The notes under the pieces are model-generated. The model was not told the origin of the DNA. It did no database searches and was given only the letters and a program-made list of their open reading frames with translations. From NCBI GenBank assembly GCA_033816765.1, contig CM066288.1:310001-374000 (forward strand): 64,000 nucleotides of DNA. The letters are read 5' to 3'. Of the stretch, positions 1 to 12,413 are shown piece after piece. Position numbers and translations under genes: made by a program. This stretch comes from Nothopassalora personata. Lineage: Eukaryota; Ascomycota; Dothideomycetes; Mycosphaerellales; Mycosphaerellaceae. Positions within the stretch are counted from its first letter, which is position 1. Every line of letters starts with the position of its first letter.

Positions 1-443
1 TAACGATTGTTGGGCCGCCGCGCGGTATGACTCGATACCCACGAGGCGTTCTCGTTCGAACAATCAACGCCACGAGGGGCCCGAGTACGCCTAGCAGGGT
101 TCTCGAGGGTGGAATGTATTGGGTCCGATCTGGTAGTGCTCTCGAAGAAAGTCTTCCTAGCCAGCCTGTCCTTTGCAGGCGAGTCCCGCGGAGGCTCAAG
201 AGTGGCGCCAGGGACTGTGGCATACTTGTGCAGCCGCCCTTCTTATGCAAAGCCTCGGCAGCGGATGACCTATCAGACTACAGATGGCCTCCAATACATG
301 GTGGACTGAAGCATCCAGATGAAGATAGCAAAGCACATCAAGAAGCGGTTGCCAGAAAGGGCTCTGCCACCAGCTTGCGGGCTTGGTCCCTTTGAAGCAG
401 CTTTTTGAGGCCTCATGTCCGCCAGCAATCGACTTGCTACAGT
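1..443. other. No gene resolved
   Basis: Open frames exist on both strands, but none shows a recognisable motif or a convincing start and splice structure. The stretch lies downstream of the minus-strand gene that ends at 444 and may hold its 3' UTR or the end of a gene outside the window. Confidence 0.4.
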
Positions 444-1378
444 TCATACCTTGCCGCTTTTCATCAGCGCCCTATACCGCTCGATTACTTCTTTCCGTGC
501 CTCGCCAAGCTCTTCTCGACGCTTCAGACTCCCAGCAGCCCCAGGCACGTCCGCCACATTTACTTTTGCACCATCCCTGACCTTGAACTTCTCCTTTGGA
601 ATGACTTTGAGCGTCGGTGGGGCTTGCACCACATCATTCAAACCCTTTGGCGCCTCCCGCCGCATCTTGAGCACCGCCCAAGGGTCATCGTCGGCATTAT
701 CGATCTCGCCAACCATGCGTTTCCGCTTCGCCTTGCGACCTGACTCCGGAAATTCTATCCCCTGACCACCATACTCTGCTTCCTTCGCTTCATCCTCTTC
801 TTCTTGCTTCTCCTGCAGCTCCTCGAGCTTCTCCTTTCGCTTCGCCTCTTCCTCCCTCCACTCTGCGTACATCTTGTGCAAACGCTTCTCGGTCTTTGTC
901 TGCCGTTCCTTTGGCCCATCCTTGTATTTGCCCTTCCGTGCCAGGCCTCCAAGTGGTAAGGCTTGGTTGACACGTGCTGCGAAGTGTGCCAATTTCTCGC
1001 CGGGCATGATCTTGAGCTGCTCGCCCGTCTGAGGGTCTACGGGCAAAGTTTTTTGAGTGATCTCAGTCTCCTCCTTGCCCGCCTCATCATTCTTGCGCTT
1101 CTTCTTCGTCTTGCGACTGTCCCCATCGTCCAGTCCCGATCGCTGTTTCTGGCCATCCCGCAGCTGCATCAAACGCGCAAACGCGCGAGGCGTATCATCC
1201 TGCTTGTAGTCGCTTGTTCCAGTGCGCTTTCTTTTCAACCTGGGTTCCAGTGGCTTTGCGACTTGGGATGGCGCCAGGTCGAAACTGGGACAACATTTAG
1301 CAGACCGATGGTAAGATGTAGGCTGCTATCTTACTTATTCTTGTCGCCAGCCTGCCGGCGGGTGTGCTTGTGCGGCAT
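444..1378 (-). CDS. Basic coiled-coil nuclear protein, CCDC137-like
   Basis: Two exons, 1378-1335 and 1284-444, joined over a 50-nt intron (donor GTAAGA), give 294 codons plus stop. The ATG at 1378 begins MPHKHTRRQAGDKN, a start I associate with a conserved fungal family of small lysine-rich nuclear proteins. The middle is a highly charged K/E/R helix (about residues 135-190), preceded by a KKKRKN-type basic cluster that could be a nuclear localisation signal. I read it as related to CCDC137 (retinoic acid resistance factor), which is nucleolar or chromosomal in animals; this is family resemblance only. No enzyme motif is seen. It is divergent from GTR2, with about 1.2 kb between the start codons. 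The spliced frame closes exactly, which supports the gene model more than the function. Confidence 0.75.
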
Positions 1379-2559
1379 CCTTGCCCAGTCGCAACAGTAA
1401 TGAATGCTGTGCAGTGATACGGTATCTCGAACTGAGATTTGATTTAGAGTTGGTGGGTCGGCACTAAAGATAAGCTCCGGCGCGCTAGAGCTCGCGAAGA
1501 AGGCCACCAAAGTTCGACGGCTCCACCATCAATATTCGCTGGAGTGTACAGTACTGTGCCGACAGCCACATCTCACGCACCGTCGCCGCACATGGCGTTG
1601 GCCTGACTACTAGTATACTACATACAAGAACACCTCCCACGTCGCGCTGTCAGCTGCCCAGGAGCGAAGGTACGTCACGGAACGGACCTCTGTACCCAAT
1701 GACGCCCAAGGTGTTGCGTTGCACACGACAACGTGAAACAGCGACAGGCTGACAAGATCCCTGCCAGCCCGCAGATTGTGCAGCACTTCGAGATTTGATA
1801 TATCGGACTCATCGAGTACATACAGTAGCACGCGAGCACTGCCGAGCTTGCTATCTCTCATTCATCATCATTATCCGCTGGTGCTCGGGCGGCGATGCCC
1901 GGCCGTGCGTGAGGGACTGAGGGCTGCATCTGTGGCATTATCCTTCCTGATCGCGTGGGACGGTGGGAGACGCACTCGAGACGCAATATCTCCTGGGGCA
2001 GGCCAATACGACCACCTTGGACAACACCTTGTCATCGCTGGTGGTCCGCGGCAACATCTTGCAGCACCAGCGCCAGCACTGACGAGCGGTGAGCGGCCCA
2101 CCGTCCGCGCTTCGGAACGGGCAGCAAGGAACGTCCTTGGTTTTGAACACCGTCATAGCGCGGCGGTATGGTCTGGTCGTCATGGAGGTAAGGTACTCTG
2201 CTCCCCCGATAAGATCCCCACCTTCTTTGCCGCAAAGGCTGCTCATGCATGTCTGTTGTCGACCTTTTTCATACTGGTGGCGTTTGGGCCACGGGATCGG
2301 CCGACAAGGCAGTACTGAGATGTGATCTATCAAACCGAGTCTGGACGGCTGGCCACCTCCGTTGGCATTGTGTAAGTTCTTTCGAAACTCGTATGCGATA
2401 CAGAATAGTGCCACTTGCGCATTTGTCCTGCCATAGCCCACCCTTGCAGATCAAATCGATCAAGCATCATGTCACATTTAGCAAGAGCACATCCCCTTCA
2501 TCCAACTCTGGAAGCACTCACAGCACGCGCGACTCTGACATGTTACATTTGTAGCCACT
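1379..2559. other. Divergent intergenic region, CCDC137-like / GTR2
   Basis: This 1.2-kb gap separates two divergent start codons and must hold both promoters and 5' UTRs. Short open frames on both strands lack motifs and good starts, so I do not call a gene. I see no clear TATA box. Confidence 0.4.
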
Positions 2560-3953
2560 ATGCGTACACTCTTTGGCGAAGCCATTCTCAGTCCCGGACC
2601 CAAGGCCGTGCCTCCATCCAAGCCCAACCCCTTTGAGCTTTCCTTCCAGTCCAGTGTTGCAACAAGCCATACAGACTCATCGTCAAGTTCGAACGGACAG
2701 AACGATTGGTTGACTCAGTATCACCAGGCACAAGATCGACTTTCTGGAGAGCCAGCCAACCAGTCTAGCAACGATGCTACAAGCAGATACGGCCACGCCC
2801 GACATAAAGGCAATCCTAAGCTGCTCTTTATGGGACTGAGAAGGTAAGTATCGGTCAATCAGCGTAGTGCAAACCGCTGACAGCGAACTTCAACCCAGAA
2901 GCGGCAAGTCGTCTGTACAAAAGGTCATCTTCGAGAAATTCTCCCCGGCCGAGACGCTCTTCCTGGACCCAACCACTAAGATCGAGACAGTGAGGATGGA
3001 GTATGGCCAGCCACCCTTTCGAAAGTGCACAGTCGCATGCTAACATCATTCCAGCTCTTTCATCAAATTCGAAAGCTCCGAGCTTCCCGCGAACCTCTCC
3101 TACCTCTCCCCAGACTTCGACCACGAAGGCGTCTTCGGCTCAGTAGGCTCCATCATCTGGGTCCTCGACATGCAAGACGAATACTTCCAAAGCATCAGCA
3201 AACTGATCGAAACCGCAACATTCCTCCTAGAGCACTTCCCACGCATCAACTTCGAAGTCTTCATCCACAAGACCGACGGCCTCAGCGAGGAGTACAAATA
3301 CGATACATTCCGCGACGTTCGCCAACGCGTCCAGGACGAGCTAAGCGACGCCGGCTACGGCGATCGCGGCGTAGCATTCTACCAGACCAGCATCTTCGAC
3401 CACTCGGTATACGAAGCGATGAGCAAAGTCGTGCAAAAGTTGTTGCCTCAGCTCCCCGCCATGGAAGCCTTGCTCAACCGGCTCTGCTCCGCGTGCCGCA
3501 TCCAGAAGGCATATCTCTTCGACACCAACTCGAAAATCTACCTCGCCACCGACGCCAGCCCGACCTTTCTCAAGGACTACGAAGTCTGCTCGGATTACGT
3601 CGATGTCATTGTCGACGTCAAGCAGATTTACGGCTGGCGGGGTCGCGGCCAGGAGGCGAGCCAAATGACGACGCATGACAGCGGTGCCGTGGGCGAGAGT
3701 CTGATTACTCACGACAAGTCCGGCAATACGTACATTTACGCCCGGGAGATCAACGAGTACGTTTTGACTGACCACACGTGCGGCATGGCCGAAGGATATC
3801 GATCGCTCACACAAAGTGCCCAGATACCTCTCCCTGATATGCGTCATGGGCCAAGGAAGCACGGCCGACAAACGCATGCTGATCGACTACAACGTCACCA
3901 TCTTGCAAGAAGCACTACAGCAAATGTTCAAGCTGCAATCAATCCATATCTGA
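2560..3953 (+). CDS. GTR2: Rag-family GTPase Gtr2 (RagC/D type)
   Basis: Four exons (2560-2843, 2899-3000, 3055-3756, 3824-3953) give 405 residues with every junction in frame; intron 2 has a clear GCTAAC branch site. The P-loop reads MGLRRSGKSS (about residues 91-100), the Rag/Gtr signature, and is followed by the [15 protein letters not shown] segment typical of RagC/Gtr2 rather than RagA/Gtr1. The Gtr1-Gtr2 heterodimer sits on the vacuole membrane in the EGO complex and signals amino-acid supply to TORC1. The HKTD-type guanine motif is present (IHKTDGL). The C-terminal half is the roadblock-like dimerisation domain, ending in the conserved [10 protein letters not shown] segment that the last splice restores. 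Residues 1-85 are a Ser-rich, probably disordered leader. Length is close to human RagC and longer than yeast Gtr2. Confidence 0.93.
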
Positions 3954-4486
3954 CAGCCTTCGCGTAGATCGAGCAAAAGCAGACAATCACCGACAATCTG
4001 ATCAGATGCTTCAATTATGGACACATGCTACCAAATTTTCGAACCTTAGAGAAGTCCCATATAAGAGCACAAGAACATCAACTCCTCCGTCAGCCAACCA
4101 CAACCTTGATCGAATCGAAGTCTCTCAAGTTGTTGGCCCTTAGCAGGAAGCACGTCGTCATGAACCTCGTCCTCCTCTCACATGTATTGCTAGTTCCATA
4201 TCATCAACCACCGCACCATCATCCCTGCACACAGGTATCTTAGGGTATTAGCGCACCGGCCCAAAAGTTGACGACTCTTCACAAGCTCATACTCATGCTC
4301 CCTGCTGGTCGTTCATGCTGCAGACAAAACTCGAGAGAGGACGCTGCGACACGCCGACCGTGACTCCGTTCTTTTGTCTATATCCAATCACTCCGTGCCT
4401 TACACCCTCACCGGTCCTGCTGACCCACTGCTTACTCGCAGCTGCGAGTCGCGCGCAGCAGGCCGGATGCGAGTCGTAGCCATAGT
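3954..4486. other. Convergent intergenic region
   Basis: The 3' ends of GTR2 and the Hsp70-like gene face each other across 533 bp. I see no gene, tRNA or repeat; it should hold both 3' UTRs and polyadenylation sites. Confidence 0.5.
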
Positions 4487-7003
4487 CTATCGGAATCTTG
4501 CGGAGCAGCGACCCATGACCTCGCCTTGGCAGACAAGCTCGGCGTTGAACTCAGATCCGTCCAGAGTGAGGTAGATGTCAAAGTACACGCGGTAGAAGGT
4601 ACCCTGTGGCGTGTCCATGCGCTCAAAGTCCTTTTCAAGATTTTTTCGGCTCAAGTCCGAAGTGAGTGTGACGATTTCCTTGATGCCTGTAACAGGTCAG
4701 TATCGTGTGAAGCGCCGCTGATTAATTTCTGTGACTTACGTGGATCCTTGGTATATTCAGGGCACACATCCTCGTCACAAGCATAAAGTACATCCTCGTA
4801 CATGAGTGTCGCGCCGGGAGCCACTTGTCGGAAGAACGAGACCTTGACAGGCTCGCCGATCTTGACTCTCTGTCCCTTCTGCACGAAGATCTGTCTGGTG
4901 TATTTGCAGCGGTCCTTTCCGTCAAGAGATGGGACTCGGTACTGCTCGGGATGGTGACCCTCCTTGAACGGCTGCAAGGTAGCCATGAGGTAATGTCTTC
5001 TTGCGACACGGGATGTGATGACACGCTCTGTGATACCGGCAGTAACAGCACCCTTGACAATAGCGGCCACGGAATCCATGGGTCGAACCACCTTGTTCTG
5101 GAACTGAGGTGGCACATGCAGCTTGATCTGCTGGAAGAGATACTCGGATGCGCCGAAGCCACCAACGACGAGCACGTTCTAGCATCTGTCAGTACGCCAC
5201 AGTCCGGAAGGAAGCTTCGTTCGCACTCACTTGCAACGATCTGTTTTGTGCCTGGATGGCAATGATTTGATTCCTCACCAACTCCAGAATCCGGTTGACC
5301 ACAGGTTCGAAACATTGCAGGATCTCCTCGTTCGTGAACGTCATGTAGCCTTCCTCAATACCGGCCTCTGGAAATTCGGCTTCTATGCCGACGTCCACAG
5401 CCCACTTCTGTCCGTTGTTTCGGAAGTCAGCCTTTATCCTGTTCTCAAAGTCCATAATACACTTGGCGTAGACCTTTCCTGCTGTCTTTGATCCATCGGG
5501 AAGCTTCATCTTTCTGATCTTTGCTCGCAAGATGTTGGAGAAGTTTCGGTTGAGGGCTGTTGAGCCGCAGGAGTCACCAGAACCAGCAGTACATTCCGCA
5601 ACGGTGAATGGCGACTCTTCCTCGACTTCGTATGCGATCAAATCGACGGTACCACCACCACAATCGACGATGAGAACTGCATCGTGGACCTTGAGGTTCA
5701 ACAGACCGGTCTTCGAGCAGAACATGGCAGCGGCTTCGGGCTCGGTGATCAGAGTGAGGCGGTTGTCGTTCTCGTCTCGCAGAAAACCAGCTTGGATGGC
5801 AGCCGCTCTGGTTGCAGCTTTGCCGGCATCGTTCCAGATGGCAGGCACCGTCAAGAAGTATCGAATGTTCCGCTCTTCTCTGTTGAACACCTCACCCAGG
5901 GTCTTCTGCAGTTGGTTTCGCATGGCTTGTCGGAGCTTGAAAAGGTAGTCGGCGGCGACATCGATCTCGGACTTGCCCGGGGGAAGGGGTGGCAGGTTGA
6001 TGGGATCTATGTAAGTGTTGCCGCTCAGCATAAGCTGAAGCTTAAACCACTCCACCTTTTGCACGCCAGGCTTTGGGTAGCCTGTTGGCGCCAGCGCCTC
6101 AGCAATGTCGGGACCCCATCCGACGACTTGCTGGTGCTGGTCGTAGTAGAGTACAGTAGGAATCTATATGTGATGTCAGACGGGTGACTTGTGCTTGACG
6201 GCGAGGTGTGCGTACCTTTTGCTTCGTTTGCGTACCAGCACCTGGCCATTCGACGATGATATCCTCTTTGGCTTCGGTGTTTGTGGCGAAGGCGAAGGCG
6301 ACACCAGAGAAGGTGGTTCCCTGAGTAAGGAAGGTAAGTAAGGCTAGACGGCCAAGAGTTGAGGTGTTTGGAAACATACAAAGTCAATCCCGACGATGAG
6401 CTGCGCTTTGCTGCGCGCGCTACCCTCGACCTCAGCGAGACGGTTATTGTACGAGTGAGGACCTGGAGGACCGCCGGGTGGGCCGCCGTATGGGTATTGC
6501 CCTCCTGCACTGTTGTTCGTGGGGTAGCCTGGTGGGTTAGGCGCTGGGTACATGTTGTTGCTGTTGTGGTGAGGTGGGTAGCCTACACCGGTGTTGATGG
6601 GCGGCGGCATAGGACTCGTCGGTCTGCCGGCGTTGGGATGCCCGCCAGCGGCCAATTGATTTCCACCCTGGTTGGCATACTGGTATGAAGGAGGCCTGCC
6701 CTGGGGCATGTTGCCCTGGCCGGTGGGGTTCATGGCCAGCGAGGTGCTCGAGGCGGAGGCCTGCTGAGCGGTGTTGGAGTTCTGCTGCGGCGGGACGGTG
6801 GTCTGGGCGGTCGATGCGACGCTGCCGGCAGAGGATGAGGGCGGCTCGGTGCCGTTGACGGGGCGCGGCGAGGGCGAGGTTGCAGCGGAAGGAGCGAGGT
6901 TGGTGGCGGAGTTGCTCGCGGACTGGACGGAGGAGTTGCTGCTGGAGCGTCGCGTTGTGCCGAATACCCTTTTGAACCGACTCTGGACTGAATTCGAAGA
7001 CAT
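4487..7003 (-). CDS. Hsp70-like ATPase-fold protein (HSPA12-like)
   Basis: Five exons (7003-6380, 6320-6216, 6163-5231, 5178-4740, 4686-4487) give 766 residues; all four GT-AG introns are short and the frame closes. Residues 1-200 are low-complexity (Ser, then Pro/Gly/Asn-rich). The actin/Hsp70 ATPase fold follows: phosphate-1 IDFGTTFSGVAFA near 206, phosphate-2 VDCGGGTVDL near 409, and adenosine motif VVGGFGASEYL opening exon 4. The C-terminus is a short divergent domain without the classical substrate-binding domain and lid. That matches the HSPA12-type branch, which is expanded in filamentous fungi and whose clients are mostly unknown. The start is the ATG at 7003. The 5' flank holds an unusually G-rich tract at 7250-7295. 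Family is secure; role is not. Confidence 0.92.
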
Positions 7004-9423
7004 CAAGATGTGCTCATTAGCGGAAGGACCACCAGCATGAGGGCGGAGGGCGGAGCGTCAGTCGATGGACGGAACGCTCTCGCCTGGGCCGATCGGAGCT
7101 GTCAGATCAAATCAGCCTTCGTCGCAGACCAGGCCAGGCAAGGGAGGCGTAGGCGCCTTCCTGGGGGGCGCTTTGCGGGTTACAGATTTGCGGACTGCGG
7201 TGCGGGTGCTGCTAAAAGTGACCGGCGCAGCGCAGCGCAGCGCGGAGCAGGGCAGGGCAGGGGCAGGGGCAGGGGAGGGCAAGGGAGGGCAGGGGAGGCA
7301 AGCGACCAGGACGGACACGCGACAGCGATAGTTAGCGCAGGCAACGAACGGATCGCACCTGTCAGGACGCAGTGCGCTGAGGATGTCGTTGGTTGGTCGA
7401 AGGGGTTCGTGCTTGCTGGGTTGATGAAAAGAGGTCGTGCTTGCTGGCTGGACAGCTCTGGACGGTCAGAGTTGGAGCGAGCGGAGTGGCTGGGCCGCGC
7501 TCGCTGACCGACTTGTGCGTGCGCAAGCGAGTAAGGCGAGCGATGGATGTATACAGTAATAGCAGGACAGTGCAGCTCACTAAGTCCAGTCCCAGTGGTG
7601 GTAAGTTAGCAGCAACCCAAGTCTCGCTGGACAATGCTCAATGCCCTGTGAGCAATGCCCTTCGCCGCCGCACAGCCAGCTTGCTTGCTTGCTCCACCAG
7701 TGACGAAAAGGCGGGCCCAGCTCATCAGCTGTTACTGCGGATCACCATGTCAACATGTTTCCAACACTCTCATCATGCAACCATCGCAGCACAATTCTCG
7801 GCTGCTTGTTACCGTGATCCTCTTCTCGATTCAGACATCGCTGCCAAGGCTTGCAAATCGCAACAATGCCCCGTCCCTGCACTGCCTCTGGCGGCGGGCG
7901 ATTCACGCACCCAAGCACCTCGAGAACATCTTCCGTCTGAAAGCTTAACCAAATTCAGGAGAGCGTCTTTCAAACAGAACACCCCGGTCGCTGCACATCA
8001 TCGAAACCCAGCAGTTGGAGATGCTAGTCGGCATGCAACTATTATAAGCCTACTCAGCTACTGTATGTACTGTACAAAAACAGACCCTGCTCTCCCACCA
8101 TCAACTCCAATAACATCCTTCAAGAAGTCTTGCTACGTGCTTATTCTCAGCCCTCCACGCAGCAATGACGTCGTTACCAAAAAAGCTGCGTATTCCCACG
8201 ACTCACGTTGTTCCTCGGCCGGCGTATAGCAGAATTGCAAGAATCGTATAAACCATCACTAGGCCGAACCCCTGACACGCTTAACACACGAACCCGCCAA
8301 TCGCATGGCGCACTCATCCATATCCAGCATTCGGCATTGCAGATGCGCGGGAACGCCATAAAATTGCCATGTGCGTGTCACCAGTATTCTCCGAAGCCGA
8401 TCACAGCTCTTATTCAGGCTCATTCACAATGCCGAAACATACGATGCACAGTTGGCACCATAGCCACAAATCCCCCGTAACGAAGAACATGGTCGGGCTG
8501 CGAGATTTCATCAACGTCGTGATGTGGTTTAGCTTTGCTGAGTCAATGTCGTTCCTTAGCGCAGGAATCTGGCATCGAAGCGACGGGCACGTGTTGAAGC
8601 AATTGCGGCAATAGTACGCAAGCTCACAAATATCTTATTTCGATACAGACCTGAGCGACCATCAGCTAAAATATCGACGCTTCTTGCATCCAAATCGCTG
8701 AACTTGGGAGCGGCTACGGAAGACCAGCCGAGACACTCTTCAACGGCAAATTTCGTGCCGACTGTCAAACTTGCTGAGAGTTTCGGCTCTCTGATGTACC
8801 GAACGCCTTCCGTCACGACGACTTGATAATACACGCAAGTACGCTCTGTACAGTGTGCAGCTGCCAGAGCCGTTTGCATTTAATTTGAGACAAACAGAAG
8901 GACACTCGCAAGACTATAGCTGAAGTCCGTAGACCTCGGTAAATGGGTTCATTGATCTACTACCTACGTAGGTTAGGAGCAAGACGTTCTTCAAATCTTG
9001 GGTATGGAGGCGTGTTGGGGCAACTCCCTTTCTTCCGGACTGCTCAACCGTCGCTGTGAGCAGATCTTTCTCTGAACTTGCTCTGCCGCGCGACTTGAAC
9101 TGTAGTCCTTGGCGTATCCGAAGCGGTCTGTCTGCGAGTCTGTGGAAGTATGCGCGTCCAATTGGATAGACTACTTACCAGGCTCCGGGTCCCTTTTCGA
9201 CTTTTCTTCTTCACTCGGTACTGCAGGTGGGTCATGCCTGCGGCATCCGGCTCGGCTCGGATGCCTTCAAGAATAGGTGAGTGCTGCTCTCTCGTGTCGC
9301 TGGGCAAGACGACTCAGATTCCGCAGCGTCGCCGGTGCAGCAGGATTAAGATCGCGTTGAGAGACAGTCCCGAAATGTCACTCAAGCCGAGGTGAGTTAG
9401 TGTTATGACTTTGGTTGGTCTGT
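7004..9423. other. 2.4-kb intergenic region, no gene resolved
   Basis: It lies between the Hsp70-like start and the 3' end of the poly(A) polymerase gene. It includes a GC-rich upstream part with the G-run cluster. Several open frames occur (for example plus 7393-8229 and minus 8556-8879), but none has a recognisable motif or a convincing exon structure. A lineage-specific or noncoding gene cannot be excluded. Confidence 0.4.
7250..7295 (+). promoter_or_regulatory. G-quadruplex-type G-run cluster
   Basis: Nine runs of three or four G (7250, 7255, 7260, 7266, 7272, 7277, 7283, 7287, 7292) are separated by loops of one to three bases. This meets the usual G3+N1-7 rule twice over. It sits about 250-290 bp upstream of the Hsp70-like start codon, with the G strand on the template side for that gene. 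A regulatory effect is inference. Confidence 0.6.
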
Positions 9424-11514
9424 TCAACCTTTGTTGCCATTTGTCTTCGGGTCCGCAAGTCCAGTCTGGCGGCGCTTAGCTGGGTCCTGATTCTCCTGTA
9501 TCAAGAAAGTCTCGTGTTAGCGAACCTCGCATCAAGCAGCTGGTGAAAGTACATCTGCTCTGGTCAGTCTCGATGCACGTTTATTACTCACGTCCAGGCC
9601 CGCATTCGCAACAGTACGCTTCTTATGCGCGGGTTGACTCTCAGCAGCGAGCGTTGCATCCTTAGCCTTCTTGCCTTTCTTCTTCGTGGGCTTCTTCTCG
9701 CCATCAACGAAGACATCGTCGGGAAGCATATGGCTGCAAGGTGCGAAGTCAGAATTGTGCTTTGCGCTTCACGGGGCTCCACTTACTTTCGAACATGTTT
9801 GATGGTGATAGAGTGAGTGCTCTCATCGAAACCGGGCCATTTTCTGCACGCAGCCCGAAACTCGGTGATGGGCTCGGAGATGTCCAGTGCATTGTTACCT
9901 GCAAGCCAGTTAGTAGGCCTTCGCATAAAGCATGTCACTGGCTTGAGCACCACTCACCTGGTTCAAGCTCAATGCCCAGGAAGTACCGGGTGGTATGGTA
10001 CTTGTAGGGGCCGTCTTGGTTCGCCGCATCGTGCGAATTGACATCTGATGCCGTCTGAGCAAGTGCATCAGCACTGCCCTGCGCAGCTGCCGCAACTTTG
10101 ACATCAGCAGACTCATCCACGGTCTTCGTTTTGGCCACCTGAAACTGCGAGCTGCCTTGTTTGACCTGCTCGAGGTCATCGAGAGTCTTGCACTCGTGAG
10201 CGGCCTCGAATCCTTTGTTGAATGGGTGTATCAATTTGACTGCGGTCGTGGTTGGAGACATTTCGATGCCGGAAATGAGTCTGCGCAACCTCGAGGAAAT
10301 GAATCCAGACCATGCCTGCTGGGCTTCTAATGTGCGTGAGCCCGAGACGAGACATAGGTAGTGCTTGTAATCTTCCGTAAAGAATGTCTGCCGAGCGAAC
10401 AGCGCTTTCCACTCTTTTTTCCCCGTGTGGATGTCGTTGGTAATTTCAAGGCCACGCTTGAACTCCCTGAGTATGACTTGACGGTTGGAGTTGGTAAGAC
10501 CTGCGGTAGCGTTGATGCAGGGATATGCTGGAGTAATGATGGGCATTAGGTCCCATTTATCTTTGGGCATCTCTCCCCATTGAGCTGGATTGAAGCCGAT
10601 ATCTGGAGCTGGTTCACGCTTGCACAGCGTAACCGGATCAGGCCAGCGCCATTTCCCCATGACCATAAAGAACTTGTTGACAATGACGGGGGCGGCAGCT
10701 CTTGGGTACAGCTGACACATGCGCACGACCATCATGGCATATCCAACTCCACCCGGGAAGCCATACACATTGCCGTACACGCCACGTCTCTGCGACCAAA
10801 GCTTGATGGCTCGAAGCGCTAGCCGGAATGTCTTGGTCTCGGGTACGAGTTGCAGGAGTCGATCTGTGACTCGTGTACCGTTCACACATTTCAAGTCCGT
10901 CTCGCTCAGACCCCGCAGCAGATTGTTGTCTGTCAGCTGGAGCTCCTTCGGCACGGAGGCTATGTGCAATGTCGAGAAGATGAGATCGACAGCCACGCCC
11001 TCGATTTCGGTCTTGATGATGGGGACACTCGACTCGGGGACAATGACCATTTCGGTGAGTTGGTCTGGAGGGACGGACTCGCGGATCATGTCGGGCATAT
11101 ATTTGAAGAAGTCGTCTCGCGTGACATGTCTCGGAGCGATCATGAGGGCATCGATATCAGATCCAGGCCCGAAGACTTTCAATCGATAGCTGCCATAAGT
11201 GAAGATTCTCCCTCCCGCATCCAGCAAGATCTCGTCCGGAAGTCCCTTGCTCTTGCCCACCTTCTGCACCATCTTTTGCAGCAGTCCCTCGAGCTTTTTC
11301 AGCACATCTTCTCTGCGTGTTCGTCAGCTTCAGTCGGGGGCTGTAGGCGCAGCGCATGTCTCTTATACCTCTTCTGAGTCTGCTCCGGCGACTCGAAGTT
11401 GTTCTGTGCCTTGAGCTCTTGGATCAACTCCGTCGACAACTTCAGATCGCGCTCGGTTGGCGGATCTGTCGACAATGGAGCCGAGACACCTCTTGTGTCG
11501 TCGTTCTGAGCCAT
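9424..11514 (-). CDS. PAP1: Nuclear poly(A) polymerase
   Basis: Five exons (11514-11369, 11312-9958, 9898-9787, 9733-9592, 9495-9424) give 608 residues in frame. The start MAQNDDTRGV leads into the conserved STDPPTE and NNFESPEQT segments. The catalytic nucleotidyltransferase motif is GS at 89-90 followed by GPGSDIDAL with D101 and D103; the third carboxylate is D158 in VAVDLIFS. The central domain (GFPGGVGYAMMV, LWSQRRGVYGN) and the RNA-binding-like C-terminal domain (TIKHVR) follow, then a Lys-rich tail. The enzyme adds poly(A) to cleaved mRNAs as part of the cleavage and polyadenylation factor. The last intron (9591-9496) is chosen because its acceptor restores a Lys/Arg-rich tail (DPAKRRQ); reading through it would stop soon after. 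An in-frame extension upstream of 11514 is open but lacks family similarity. Confidence 0.94.
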
Positions 11515-12413
11515 ATTGGACGCTCCTTCGCCTAGGTGGGTACGATAAAGCTGGCGGATGCGCGCTATGGGGGCATCGAAACAGGCGGCGCGGTCGCGGG
11601 CCAGGCGCAAGCGCTTGAATCAGACAAAGGGAGTAATATATTGCAGATCAGTGTTGTCGCATGTCACAGCACCTGCGACATGTTACCGAAGAGGATGTAG
11701 GGAAGAAAGGAGGAGGAAAGAATGGAGAAGGTTGGCAGTCGCAAGTGATGTGATACCAGTTGAAGGTCGAGGACGTTTGGAGATCGGCGTCGGCGCAACG
11801 AGGCGAGAGCCAGGGTTGTGCCGAGAACAGCTATAACGCTAGCTAGTAGCGTTATTGATAATGTACAGTATCTGTAGTATAGAATCGTATCGTACTACGA
11901 TCTTTTAGGTAGCGAAGTCGTCAGTTTCGAAGATAAACTTACATGATGAAATATATCACCTGTAGGAATTGATTCGTACTTCAAAAGAATTGTAGGCGCC
12001 GTGGCTGTAGGTGACTAAACAACGTTACCTGATTCTTGGCGGCTGCTGCCTCAGGTTTGATGGGCTGCAGCCTGAGTGCACGCTTGGATCGTGACAAAAT
12101 ATCTTTAATCTTTGTTTCAAGCTATAACTCCCGCTACAGTCGATAACGATTACGAGAATATCGTAGAGTATAGATATATGTATCTTTCATGTCTACATAG
12201 TATTACAAGGACTTGCGACTTTTTAGAGAAGTTATTGCTCTGTTTCTGGGAAATTTTAGATCTTGCGACGCGGTGGGCCAAGTAACAATTTGTGGCTATC
12301 GTTCTAACCATATGCGGTTGGCACAGTTTTGTATGGCACATGTCAGATCCGAACGCTCCTTTCTTGTTCACTTCGCGATATCGATTTTACATATGTCACT
12401 ACCTGCCAGCGGC
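11515..12413. other. Intergenic region with a small inverted repeat
   Basis: About 0.9 kb, turning AT-rich beyond 11,840, between the PAP1 start and the 3' end of the hydrolase gene. An inverted repeat, ATAACGCT at 11833-11840 with its complement at 11848-11855, flanks a 7-nt loop. I find no coding or RNA gene. Confidence 0.45.

Noticed and set aside
53..62. B-box-like GTTCGAAC near the left edge
   Set aside because: No matching A box or tRNA fold could be drawn on either strand.
1776..2318. 180-codon plus-strand frame in front of GTR2
   Set aside because: Composition is not protein-like, another strand is equally open, and it lies where the GTR2 5' UTR and promoter are expected.
7393..8229. 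278-codon plus-strand frame upstream of the poly(A) polymerase gene
   Set aside because: No motif, poor composition and no supporting splice or start context; probably chance in GC-rich DNA.
8556..8879. 107-codon minus-strand frame starting with ATG
   Set aside because: No recognisable domain and no neighbour support; kept out for lack of evidence, though a small lineage-specific gene is possible.
9044..9395. Overlapping short frames on both strands downstream of the poly(A) polymerase gene
   Set aside because: The minus frame starts at TTG and neither strand shows a motif; the polymerase terminal exon ends at 9424.
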